Assembly: GCA_032358165.1 (NCBI GenBank) | Contig: JAALGY010000031.1 | Span: 2,666,001-2,730,000, forward strand | Reading direction: 5' to 3' | Source: Diplosphaera chodatii | Lineage: Eukaryota; Chlorophyta; Trebouxiophyceae; Prasiolales; Stichococcaceae | Length of the DNA: 64,000 nt | Shown here: piece by piece, positions 12,701 to 22,670 of the stretch | How positions within the stretch are numbered: position 1 is the stretch's first letter | How the letters are laid out: each line of letters starts with the position of its first letter | The notes under the pieces: generated by a model | Seen by the model: the letters and a program-made list of their open reading frames with translations, nothing else | Told to the model about the DNA's origin: nothing | Databases searched by the model: none | Program-made: the position numbers and the translations under genes

Positions 12701-15700
12701 TGCCGATCGTAGCGTCTCCGGGGCCTGCCGTGTTATATCTGCACAGCCGGCTACGGACGCTGATAGCTGTGCATTTGCCACAGCTCCATGTGCTTGTGAG
12801 CAGGGCCCGGGCGGCGCACGTCGTCGATGCCGGTGTCGAGGCAGCCGGCGAGCCCGCCCGCGGCGGCGCGGCGCCCGCTGCCGCCGCTGCCGCCGGTGCA
12901 CCGCTTCGCGACGGGGTCCCTGCCCAGCAGCGCGCTGCGGCCGCCGCCCACGGGCCCGCCCGCGGAGCGGCCCCTGCCGGCGCCCCTGCGCACCGCCGCC
13001 GCCGCCCGCGCCAACGCGGCCGCCCGCGCGGCGCAGGCCGCTGAAGCGCCGGCGACGGCCGGCCCCCCTGCAGGAGCAGCAGCGCAGGCGCCTGCTTCGG
13101 CGGCAGAGCCGGCAGTCGCGGAGGCGCCGGCGGCGCCGGCGACCAGCCTGGCAGCGGGCCTGGCGGCGGCAGCGGTGGCTGCTCCAGGGCTGGCGCCCGT
13201 CGCCACCGCCCCCAAGTCGGCGTCGCCCCCCGACTCCGGCAGGTCCAAAGCCCCCAGGTCGCCGACCATCAGGGTGAGCACTTTCACCGGGCTACATCGC
13301 ACCAGACAGGCTGCTGTTGCAAGGAGTGTGATCTGGTTGCCGTGTCGCTTTGCAGCCCCATCGACAGCTTGTCCTGCTATTGATGATCGTGCAAGTGGTG
13401 TCGCTGATGAGGCATTCCCACCGCAGGGCGCACTCATCGCCGAGCGTCGGAAGGCGTTTGAGCCGAACGACCCTGCGACGGCCGCGGCCTTCTCCCCAGC
13501 CGCAAATGTCATGGCCCGCCGCGCCCGCGCAGCCGCGGCGTCCCCGCTGCTGGACCCTCCGCTGCCCCGCCGCTACTCTGCCCCCGCGGCCGCCTCCACG
13601 GCCGCCGCGGCAGCCGTCGCGGCCGAGCCGGCCGTCGGCGGCGACGGCAGCGTCAGGCCCCGCCGGCCGCAGCCCCCCGCCGCAGCACCCGCAGCCCCTC
13701 CGCCCCAGCCGGCCGTGCTGGCGGCCGTGTCGCCGACGGCAGCCGCCACCGAGTCGGCCGAGCTGGCGGCCTCGGTCGTGGCCTCAGCGGGCAGCTCCCC
13801 CGGCTCGTCTCTGCCGCCGAGCCCGAAGCCGCCGCGGCCCGGGCGCGTGAGCCGGACCACGGCCTTTGGCACGCAGCAGCGCTCGCCGCGGGGCGGCGCG
13901 CCTGAGGCACTAGCCGCCCGCGCCGCTGCCGCCGCTGCCGCCTCCGCCGAGGTCACTGCCGCGGCGGCGGCGGTGGCTGCGGCGAGCGGCGGCAGCAACC
14001 GCAGCAGCCTCCCCGGCGCTGGCGCTTCGGTGGTACTGCGGGGTCAGCCGAGCAGTGGGGCCCGCGCTGCAGCGGGGCCGGCGGCGGCGGCCGCGCTGCC
14101 GGCGCCCCGCCGCTGGCGGTCCGCCACCGCGGGCGACGTGGCCTCCGCGCAGGCGGCGACGCCGGAGCGCTTCAGGGCCGCCTCCGTCGAACCCAGGTGT
14201 GCACCACAGTCCAAATGGAGCGCCCTGTCTGCCTTCATGTTGCACCGGCCCATGAGTGGATGTCACACGCTCTGACCTCGACCGGACGACTGCATGCCAG
14301 GAAGCCATTCCGGCGCAGCAATCTGCTGCTGCAGCAGGATCTGAGGCAGACCTGTGGTGCGGCTGCATGCAGGCTGGCGAGCAGCAGCGCCGAGCACGTC
14401 GCTTGGCCTGCCCGTCGCCGTCGGACTCCCGCAGCTCAGCAGCAGGTGCGGCCACTGATCCTCCAGGTGGAAACCTCCCAGCACACCCATATCACCCACG
14501 AGGCAGTGATTGCTGCCTTTCCGGCAGTCCACAGGCAGCCTGCTGCTGTGCCGCCGCCCACACAGTACCCCAAATGCTGCCAGACCATCCATGATGCGCC
14601 AGCTTGCTGCAAGTCATCGTGCATCGCTGGCGCCCCACGCTGTGCTGGTGACGCCGCCGCATCTCCGACAACCTGCTCACACAAGCCGTGAGCGCGCCTC
14701 CCGCTGCCCTGCCTGCCAGGTTGCCGCGCTGGATTGGAGCGTGCTGGTGGGCAACCCGCTGATCGCGGACCTGTGGGGCGGCGACCTGAGCGCGGCCGCC
14801 GGCGGGGCGGGGGGCGCCACAGGGCAGCCGCCTGACGCGGAGCGCGGCGTGCCGCCCACGCGCAGTCTGGGTGGGCAGCTATGTGCATTCAGTTGGAGAT
14901 CATCATCCTCATCATCATCATCGGCACCTGCACTGTGGTCGTTATGGCAGCTGTGTGGCGCTGTCAATGCTGCTGAGCCATGGGCTTGGTTTGGTGCCCC
15001 TGCCGGCAGGACTCTTGACACAGAAAACCATGATTAATGCAGCAGTGATGCTGCCAGGATGCGATATTGATGCTGCCGGGTGTTCACAAGGTCGGTGGCC
15101 CACGCGTGCAGGGAGCATGTCCAGCACGGTGGTGCCGGAGTCGCAGGCGGCGCGCGCATTCAGCCTGCCGGTGGAGGCGGCCGGCCCCGGGGCCGCCCCC
15201 CCTGCAGCGCCCGCCGCCGCTGCCCGCCCCCGCGCCGGCAGCGGCTCGGCCTTCGGCCGCGGCAGCGTCGGCAGCGGCTTCGGCCGCCGGGCCGCCTTTG
15301 GGCTGCGCAATACGCCCAGCGAGGAGGCCCGACAGCTGGTCAGCGCCGTGCCTGATAACCCCCAGCGCTGCCTCTGGTTACTGGGAAGCGCCTACTGGCT
15401 GTTTGGCCCCGCACTCGACAGTTGTGCGGCGCGACTGTGTGCCGCTGTTGACCAGGAGGCTATGCACGGGCGAGAGTGATCATCGTGTCCCCGTCTAGTC
15501 GCAGGAGACGCACGCGGACATCGTGCAGGGCGTCGAGGCCGCGATCGCGCGCGCCCGGGCGGCGGCGGCGGCCGCGCCGGCGGCCATGGAACTGGCCCCT
15601 GAGCCGACGGCGGCCGCCGCGCCTGCGGCTGCTGCGCCGGCGCCGAGCCAGGCCTCGGGGTTCGGCTCCCCGGTGGAGGGGTCGCCGGCGAGGCCGTCCC

Positions 15701-16071
15701 CCGCGGCGCGCAGCCCCGCGGGCTCCCCGCAGCAGCCGCACCTCAAGCGCAGCCTGTCGGACACCTTTGCGCGCGCCCCCCCGCGGGTCGTGTCGCCAGC
15801 GGCAGCGGCAGCGGCGGCAGCCGGCGCGACCGGCGAGATCGAGCCCGCGCCGCTCGCCGCTTCGGACGCGGCAGCGGCTGCGCGGGGCGCGCCACCGGCC
15901 CAGCTTCCTGCTGCCGGCGCGGCCGGCGAGGGCGGGCAGCAGGCTGCGCCCACGCTCGCCCGGCTGTTGGGGGGGCGCTTCCGCAGCCGCAGCACGCAGC
16001 CCGGCGCCCCACCACCGGCCAGCGCTGCAGCACCTGCAGCGCAGGCGGCCACGCACGACTCTGGCACCTAG
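6737..16071 (+). CDS. Kinase A: receptor-like TKL-type protein kinase, 1725 aa, 21 exons
   Basis: Predicted single-pass plasma-membrane receptor kinase. Exons: 6737-7825, 7946-8056, 8208-8405, 8625-8788, 9009-9106, 9268-9504, 9765-9919, 10138-10227, 10393-10491, 10730-10858, 11117-11241, 11466-11517, 11713-11850, 12099-12149, 12370-12553, 12804-13273, 13427-14196, 14373-14445, 14720-14870, 15112-15338, 15505-16071; total 5178 nt, in phase. The first 30 residues are a signal peptide (APLLRWAAVLAILACC core). The ectodomain, to about residue 530, contains RRLLQ. Exon 5 carries the membrane helix (IAGIAVAGAVFLLML), followed by RRRGSRR. The kinase domain spans about 670-912: GSGQFGKVYK, VAVKFL, HCDIKSSNVLL, ADVGVA in place of DFG, YAAPE. 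Catalytic Asp and Lys are present, so it may be active. The 810-residue tail is Ala/Pro-rich with repeated RSAS-like phosphosites. The intron after 9919 starts with GC, not GT. Start chosen: the ATG directly before the signal peptide. Confidence 0.85.
8434..8496. repeat. Two overlapping inverted repeats in an intron of kinase A
   Basis: CAAATATGG (8434-8442) pairs perfectly with CCATATTTG (8453-8461). TTTGGTGTCCCA (8444-8455) pairs perfectly with TGGGACACCAAA (8485-8496). The second left arm fills the loop of the first hairpin and overlaps its right arm at 8453-8455, so the two stems exclude each other. The region lies in the intron 8406-8624. It may be a remnant of a small mobile element or a structured intron. 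Confidence 0.85.
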
Positions 16072-17289
16072 AACAGCAGGCGCCCCGCCGGAAGTGGCTG
16101 GTTTCCCTGGAGGGGAGGCGATTGCAGCAGTGTCACACTGGCGAATGTACCGCAGGGCCGCTGCACTGCACAGCCGGCTTGGCACTGAGCATGACTGAAC
16201 CGGCCGTGCTGCCAGCGCCCGAAACGGCGGTTTCTTGCCGCCGAACAAGGGCTGACACGTGCTGCAGCTGGCGGCATGCCTCAAACAAAGTAAACATCGC
16301 TAGAGTGCATAAACAGCTGGGCAGCCACTGGCGCCCGCAGCAGGATGTAGCCGCAGCGTTAGATGGATAAGCAGCAGCTGGCAAAGGGCGGCGGCTGTGC
16401 TGCGCACAGCGCTGTATTCAATTGCAGAACCAAGTTCGTTTGTGGGGCTGCGGCAGCGTAATGACGGGGAAGCATGACATGACGCGTCTTGATGGTTTGT
16501 GCTGCAGCAGCCGCAGAATTTTGGAGCGCTTTGGCCAACACATGACGCCGAACATTGCTTGGTTTTGTTGCATCGTCGCCTGTTTTCGTGGTCGGTGTTT
16601 GTCCATTCATTTGCATGCATTTGATTTCCTTCTCTGGGCACACCGCCGCTTGCCCGCATGTGCTCATGGGCTGCTCTGTGGCAATGCCACCTGCCCGCAT
16701 TTCATTGGTTGAGGGTGGTACACAATTTTAACGTTGCCATCCGCGAGTAGCAATGCAACTACAAGGTGTGCCACAGGCCCCAGCATATTGGTCACCCCTT
16801 ACCACCTGCAAACGCCCTTGCCAACCGGCAGTGCACATGTGCAACATCATAAGTCGCGGATTGCTGTATCACCTCTCTTCTGAAGCTGCCATTCAGCCGT
16901 CACCCACACAGCGACGCAATGTCACAGCAAGGCAGTCCTCAATACTGCTAACAGTGCTCACAGAAGCTGTGCAGCTTGTGTCAGTGTCATGCAATGCCCA
17001 TCGATGTTGGCATCAACAGATGAACAAGTGTTTGAAACGAACAAATCAAGGCGACTACATACCTGCAGAATTGGCAATGCCCAATACACAATGCACAGCG
17101 TCGGCAGGCATACTGCACGCTTGGCAGCAAACTTCAAACAGCAAACCATCACAGTAGTGCCGCATAAGAACCGATTCCCGACAGCATGGACGTCTATGTC
17201 CGCAGCGGCAGCAGCCGCTGCACTGCAGGCTCCCACTGCTGCTTTGATTCCATATTTATGCCTACAGCGCCTGGGGCTGCCCTAGTCAG
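16072..17289. other. Intergenic region between convergent kinase A and B genes
   Basis: About 1.2 kb, more AT-rich than its surroundings, holding the 3' UTRs of two converging genes. No exon-like frame, tRNA or repeat is recognised here. Confidence 0.6.
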
Positions 17290-20200
17290 TCACGTGACGT
17301 GGCACAGGGGACTGCGCCGAGCCGGCAGCGTGTCACCGCTGCTGGCGGCCTTGAAGCGGGGCTGCGGCGTCGACTGCCAAGGGGGAATGACGCCCGAGTA
17401 GCCCGAAAGCCGTCGAACGGTGGGGTTGCTTCCTGCTTCCACTTCCCCTCCGCTGCCGGCAGCCATGGCAGCGGCTGCAGGCATGCCGGTGCTGCTGCTG
17501 CCGCTCAGGCTGCGCACGGTTTCCAGGGGCGAGCTCTGGCTGGCACGCACTGCCGCTGAAGCATCCGGCGGGGTTGGCACCGAACCGGCAGGCGGGGGCG
17601 CCCTGAGCTCCGTCTCTGCAGCCACCTGCGCACAGCGCTGCCCAGGTTGAACCTGCTTGTTCAGGGCAAGGACATCGTGTCCGGCACCAGCTGCTGCTTG
17701 CCCAATGCAGCAAATACAGATCAATGCTGCGGCTCATTGTGAAAACTGGCCGTTGAGGTCACTGCAGCTTGCGAAGTAGACGTGTCGACATGGAACTTTG
17801 CGGGGCCCCACCTCCGGGCTGAAGGTCTCCAGGGGCCCAGACATGCGCCGTACCTGGTGGCGCCGCAGCCGCTCAGCACGCACGACCGCCTGTGACCATA
17901 CATGCTGGAGTCAAGCGCACCAGAGCCATGTTGATGATATGGTGACTCGGCACCCTCATGCTGTGCCATCTCACTCCAGCATGCCATTTCAGGCACCAAG
18001 CTTGGTTCCAACGCTTCTTATGCGGACAGCAGGCAAGAAGCCTGCTATCTTGGCAAGTGCTGGGGAGGTGACAGCAGCAGCACATGTTGTATGGCTTGAC
18101 ATTCAGCCGCGCGCATCTGTCAGGGAGGTGCTGCTTGTAAGATGGGACCGGGCGGTACCGTCAAGTGACAGGAGCACTTGATGAAGGTTCAGGCATCTGC
18201 TGACCTGCAGGCTGTCGGCGGACTGCGACCCAGCAGTCACACTCATGACCATGCCATCGGGACCCCCGCTGATCTTGAAGCCGCCAATGTCGTCGAGGTT
18301 GTCGCTGACAGCCCTCCTACAGACCACAAACCACTTCATGGCTCATTGCCTGTAGTCGCATGCATTTTTCCTTGGTACGGTTGAATGCTGTAAGCCGTGT
18401 GTCTGCTCGATCAGACCTTCAGCGACATAGGTGGGTGTGGTTCGGCGAGCAGCAAGCTTGTTTGCCGCAAGTGAGCAGCAGCTGAGCGGGCAATCTGGAA
18501 GTGCAGGTCCTATGGATCACCTCATGTTGACAGTGCCGCTGCGCCCGCTGCAGCTCAGCAGCGCCGTGGTCCGGTTGAAGGACTCGGCAGACATCTGCGC
18601 TGCAAGCGCAGCCGGTGTGCCCGGCTCTGACAGGCTCCCTGCCTCTGGCAGCGCATCTGCCTCTGGGCCAGCCACATCTGCATGAAGCCAGCACCCAAGT
18701 AGTGAGGGCCGTACTTGTGGAGTTGCCATGGACCGCTGTAGCTTGAGGCATGACCGGGGACTTGCAGACGCTCCATGCCAAGGGCTGGCGTCCCGTATGC
18801 CGACAGCAACGTGTGACGCTGCTACAAGGTGGGTGCACGACCCGTGCACGACCCGTGCACCCACCCTGTGCTGCAGACGCACCAGCGTCGCCAGTACTGC
18901 CGCCGCTGCCGCCGCGGAACGTGCGCAGCGCGTCCCCCAGCTGCAGCTGGCCGGCCGAGGGGCGGAAGGTGCGGCTGCGGCGGCGGGGGGACATCGCCGC
19001 CAGCGAGGCCGGCTCCACCATGACCTGCACGCAACCGGCAGATGGTCGGGCCCCGCCTTGTGGTTGCCACATAATGCCTTTCTTCACCTTGCCTTGGTGC
19101 CGGTGCCGTTCATGCCTGGAGCAAGTGCGTGTTGATACATGGATACATTGGCTGCAGCCCCTGCGGGTCGGGACCCGTTTTGTGTGCACATCAGCGCATT
19201 CGCAGGCACAGCGCAGCCACCGGGACACGCGCCTCTGGCGCTCACCTCGGACACCAGCGCCGCCAGGCTGCCTGTGGTGCGGCTGGGCTGCGGGCGGGCG
19301 GGCGCCATGCTCCCGCCGCCGCTGCCGTCAGCGGCCCCTGCGCCGTCGCGGGTGCCGGACACAGCGGCCAGGCTGCCGTCGGTGCTGCTGCGGCTGCAGG
19401 TGGCGGGCGCCAGGGCGCAGCCCGCTGTGCACGCCGCCCGCAGCCTGGCGAAGCACTCCTGCAGAATGCAGTGCGATGCGTCTGTCAGCAATGTGCGCGT
19501 CGTGAAGCTGCACAGCTGTCTTGCACACATGCACATGTTGCAGCAAGGAGGCTGTGCTGTTGCTGCAGTGTGCAGGGCCGCCAACAGGGCATTAATTGCG
19601 TTCTTGACGACACCGAATCTCGGTAGCGCAGAGGCTGTCGGGTGATTGCTACGCACCTTTGCTGTGGGTCGCTGCGCGGGTTTTGAGGACGTGCACTGCT
19701 GGATGAGGGCCCACACATCGCCGGGGCAGTCCTCCGGGGTGGGCGGCTGCAGCCTGCCGCTGTTGTTGCGTGCGCAGCCCACCACCATCTGCAAATGTGA
19801 AGCAACATGCGGGATCAGCTGAAGAGGGTTGACGGCGTATCACCTCGCGAGTATGCCGAAATACCAGCCACGGCTCCAAGCAGCAGAAGCGTAGTGTAGC
19901 ACCCCGAGGCTAGTTAGATGAACACCTCTGGTTGCACGTGCAGCAGAGAACACTCAGCCTGCAAAGGAGCAAGCGCACCAGCCACAGGCAGTTGCCAAAG
20001 GCGGCGACGTCGCCGGCGGCGTTGCGCGGCGCGGCCCGCTTGCCCAGCAGGTGCGCCAGCCCCGAGGTGGACAGCTTGGCGGAGTCCAGCTCCCGGCTCA
20101 GCAGCACGTTGCGGGCCTTGATGTTGCCGTGCACCACCTGGGCCACGGTTTAGGTGCTATCACATGGACAGCGCATGGTGTCTGGCATGTCTGCCACGTG

Positions 20201-21349
20201 CACTGGGCCATCTCGCACAGCGCAGCATGCCACAGCCAGGCTGCAAGTCCCCAAAGTGAGTGAAGCACGAGTGAGGACCAGACTGAATTTTCTGGCAGCA
20301 GCGTATGCCGCACCCCATTGGAGTGCAGGTAGTACAGGGCTCGGGCCAGGTCCAGTGCGAGGGTGCGCCCGTTGCTGTGCCACTGCAGCTGCCCGAGCTC
20401 ATCGTGCGCAAGGGCGCTGCCCAGATCGCCACCTGCACCACCGACAGCGCTGTCTGGCACACGCTATTCGCAGTGGTAACATCAGCAGATGTGATGGCAC
20501 AACCGAGTTTGGAATTTGTTACGCCGTGCTGAGTGGCCCCATCGATGTAGCCTGATGTATTCCTCAGAACATGCGCACCTTCCATGAACTCGGTGACGAG
20601 CATGGGGTCAGCCCCCTCCCGGATGCAGGCCCCGTAAAACTGCACGATGTTGCCATCGTAGTTCAGGCCCTTCAGGATGCCCACCTCCTGAGCAGGGCAG
20701 GACCCACGCGATCAGGCATCACCGCTTGATAGCATGCCCTCCATACATAATCCCAGACAAAGGTCACAGTGCGGAGCGGCACATGCGAGATCGAGGATGT
20801 GCAACTGCAATGTGCAAGGCGCACATCTATCAGGCGGTGCAGCCTCTTGCCGCTTGTGCGTTGCAGCACTTTCACGGCCACCTCCTGCACGCCACCACGC
20901 AGCGCCTTGTACACCTGCCCGTGCGGCCCTGCGCAGCCGGACGCAGTGCTCAGGTGCCAAGCATCATGGCTGCGGCGGCAGATGCAGCAACAAAGTCATT
21001 CCTGCTTGACGCTGACATCCATATGCATATCGCATTCCGGTTGCAAACAGACGCAGAACTGCAGCAGTGTGCTCACCTGAGCCGAGCAGCCATGGGGTGC
21101 CGTCTGCATGACGGCAGAACTCGATGTCCTCTGCCGCGATCATCGACCCCTGGACGCGCTGCTCTGTGGCGTCGGTGTCGGACGAGCTGCTGCTGGCGCT
21201 GCCGGCTCGGTCCAGAGTCGTGCCCTCGCCATTGCTCGTGCTGTTGCGGCTGTGCGCGGCATGCTGCGGGCTGACCGGCAGTGACGAATTGCCATCGTGT
21301 GCGCGGCGGCTCCGGCGCAAGCGGAATGCTGCGTAGTAACAACACGATC
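17290..21349 (-). CDS. Kinase B: pseudokinase paralog lacking ectodomain and membrane exon (5' end unresolved)
   Basis: Eleven exons on the complement: 21077-21349, 20825-20928, 20579-20687, 20314-20432, 19979-20137, 19657-19788, 19246-19458, 18883-19024, 18521-18677, 18205-18316, 17290-17625. They give 1856 nt (618 codons plus stop, with one base supplied by an unseen 5' exon), in phase at every junction. The gene starts with the RLRRSRR segment that follows the membrane helix in its paralogs; nothing upstream resembles their ectodomain. The glycine loop (GSGPHGQVYK) and VAVKVL lysine are kept. The catalytic loop reads HGNIKARNVLL, with Asn for the catalytic Asp. The DFG position reads STSG, and the activation segment with APE is deleted, jumping from GLAHLLGKR to GDVAAFGNC. 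The fold may persist as a non-catalytic scaffold or decoy. Intact frames argue against simple decay. An upstream exon supplying the start codon must exist but was not found. Confidence 0.75.
18828..18865. repeat. Perfect 12-bp inverted repeat in an intron of kinase B
   Basis: GGTGGGTGCACG (18828-18839) is the exact reverse complement of CGTGCACCCACC (18854-18865), with a 14-nt spacer that contains another GTGCAC. It lies just outside the exon ending at 18883 (minus strand), inside the intron 18678-18882. Confidence 0.85.
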
Positions 21350-22670
21350 CTGGCTCAGCTCGAAGTAGGCGAGCTTCTGTGGTGCTGTAGTTGGTAAAGC
21401 CCCACCAATTCAGCCTGGCACGGGTCCCAGAATGAGGAAGCCCGCATCGCCTGGCAACGCAGGTTGCATCCACAAAGTGCTGCACTTGCCTTGAAGAACG
21501 CCCATTCTGCGCTCGGCGGTGTCGTGCGATCATGTGCCGCGTATGCCCGCCCGGCTATGTCACTGGTGTGCGCCTGCGCGGCATCCCATGCGCTGCAGGG
21601 GCGTACATCCCTACGCTGCAGCATCGCCCATGATGGGGCGATCGGGTGAATATGATTATTCCAGGTTGGCCGCATCATCCAAGCAAAGTTATGGCTGGTC
21701 GAGTGGAGAGGCGAGGACGGAGGCCACGGCACCAGCAGATAAAGCTGCACGGTGGGTGGCACACATCACATCGTGGCACCCGCGAGCAGCTGCGGTCTGG
21801 GCAGCGATGAGGCATTGCAGTCGATCAAGAAAGTTGGATGGCATGCGCTGACACCACATGTCCGTGTGCAGCATGTCAGCAGATGCACGCGGTGCACCTG
21901 CCTCCAACCCTCACATACAGGAGCATCGACATGTAGGCTTTGGCAAGTCGGCGCTGCTCGCGGGTTGTGCAAGACCGTCTGGATCATTCACACGTTGATC
22001 TTGTCACGGCAGTCTGTGAGGCATTGCACACCTGCTGCACCCTGCCTTCCTGTGCCTGCCAGATTCGCCTCTCCCTTGACCACCAGACAACGCTCTGGCA
22101 GGAGGGAACGCTCGGTCAATCTCGCCGCTGAACTGTTGTGAAAGTTGTGGTAGACGCGGGTTACAGTTTGCGGGCTGCTACTCGGAGGAATGGTCAGCTG
22201 CAGGCGGTACATGCTTGGTGTCCGGTACACCTTGCCCGTGTCATGTACCGCCTAGTCCGGCTCGTGTACACGGGTGCACGCGATCGCCCCCAGGGAGACA
22301 GACCTTGCAAGACTGGTTACTCAACTTGTGTTGTGCATGGCCAGCTCGTGATGCAGCGCGTTGTCAGTTGTGGGGGTGTTGCATTGCACTGTCTGTGGGA
22401 TTGCTGATTTTCCAGGGTTTCAGATCGATCGCCACGACAGGACGGGTGCAGGAGCCGAAGAGGACCACGGCCTGTGGAACCGAGTTGTACTGCATAGATA
22501 CATGGCTTGCAGGCACGCTTGCTGCAGGGTCTAAATAGTTTTGGTGCTGCTGCCCTCAAGCAACATCAGGCGCCCAACCCAAAGTCAGAAAGTCGTTGTG
22601 CTACTATGAGACAGTGGCATGCAACAAGTCCCCAGCGCTGGCGGCGGTTCGGCAGGCAGGCCTACTGCCA
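21350..22670. other. Region between kinase B 5' side and kinase C 3' end
   Basis: About 1.3 kb. It must contain the missing first exon or promoter of kinase B (minus strand) and the 3' UTR of kinase C (minus strand). I see no frame resembling the paralog ectodomains or a membrane helix. A palindromic element at 22202-22253 is listed separately. A TGTAA on the minus strand near 22163 could be the polyadenylation signal of kinase C. Confidence 0.5.
22202..22253. repeat. 12-bp perfect inverted repeat with nested palindromes
   Basis: AGGCGGTACATG (22202-22213) is the exact reverse complement of CATGTACCGCCT (22242-22253). Inside the 28-nt spacer GGTGT pairs with ACACC. CCCGTGT in the spacer can also pair with ACACGGG a little downstream, giving an alternative fold. 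Intergenic, no coding signal. Confidence 0.8.

Noticed and set aside
12751..13512. Minus-strand 253-codon Ala-rich frame
   Set aside because: Shadow of the kinase A tail, which continues in phase on the plus strand across this region.
12804..16071. A separate gene for the Ala/Pro-rich region downstream of kinase A
   Set aside because: The phases from the last kinase exon to the stop join without conflict and give an exact multiple of three, and kinases C and E have similar tails.
17290..21349. Calling kinase B a decayed pseudogene
   Set aside because: Every visible junction keeps phase and there is no stop or frameshift; a kinase-dead but maintained protein fits better.
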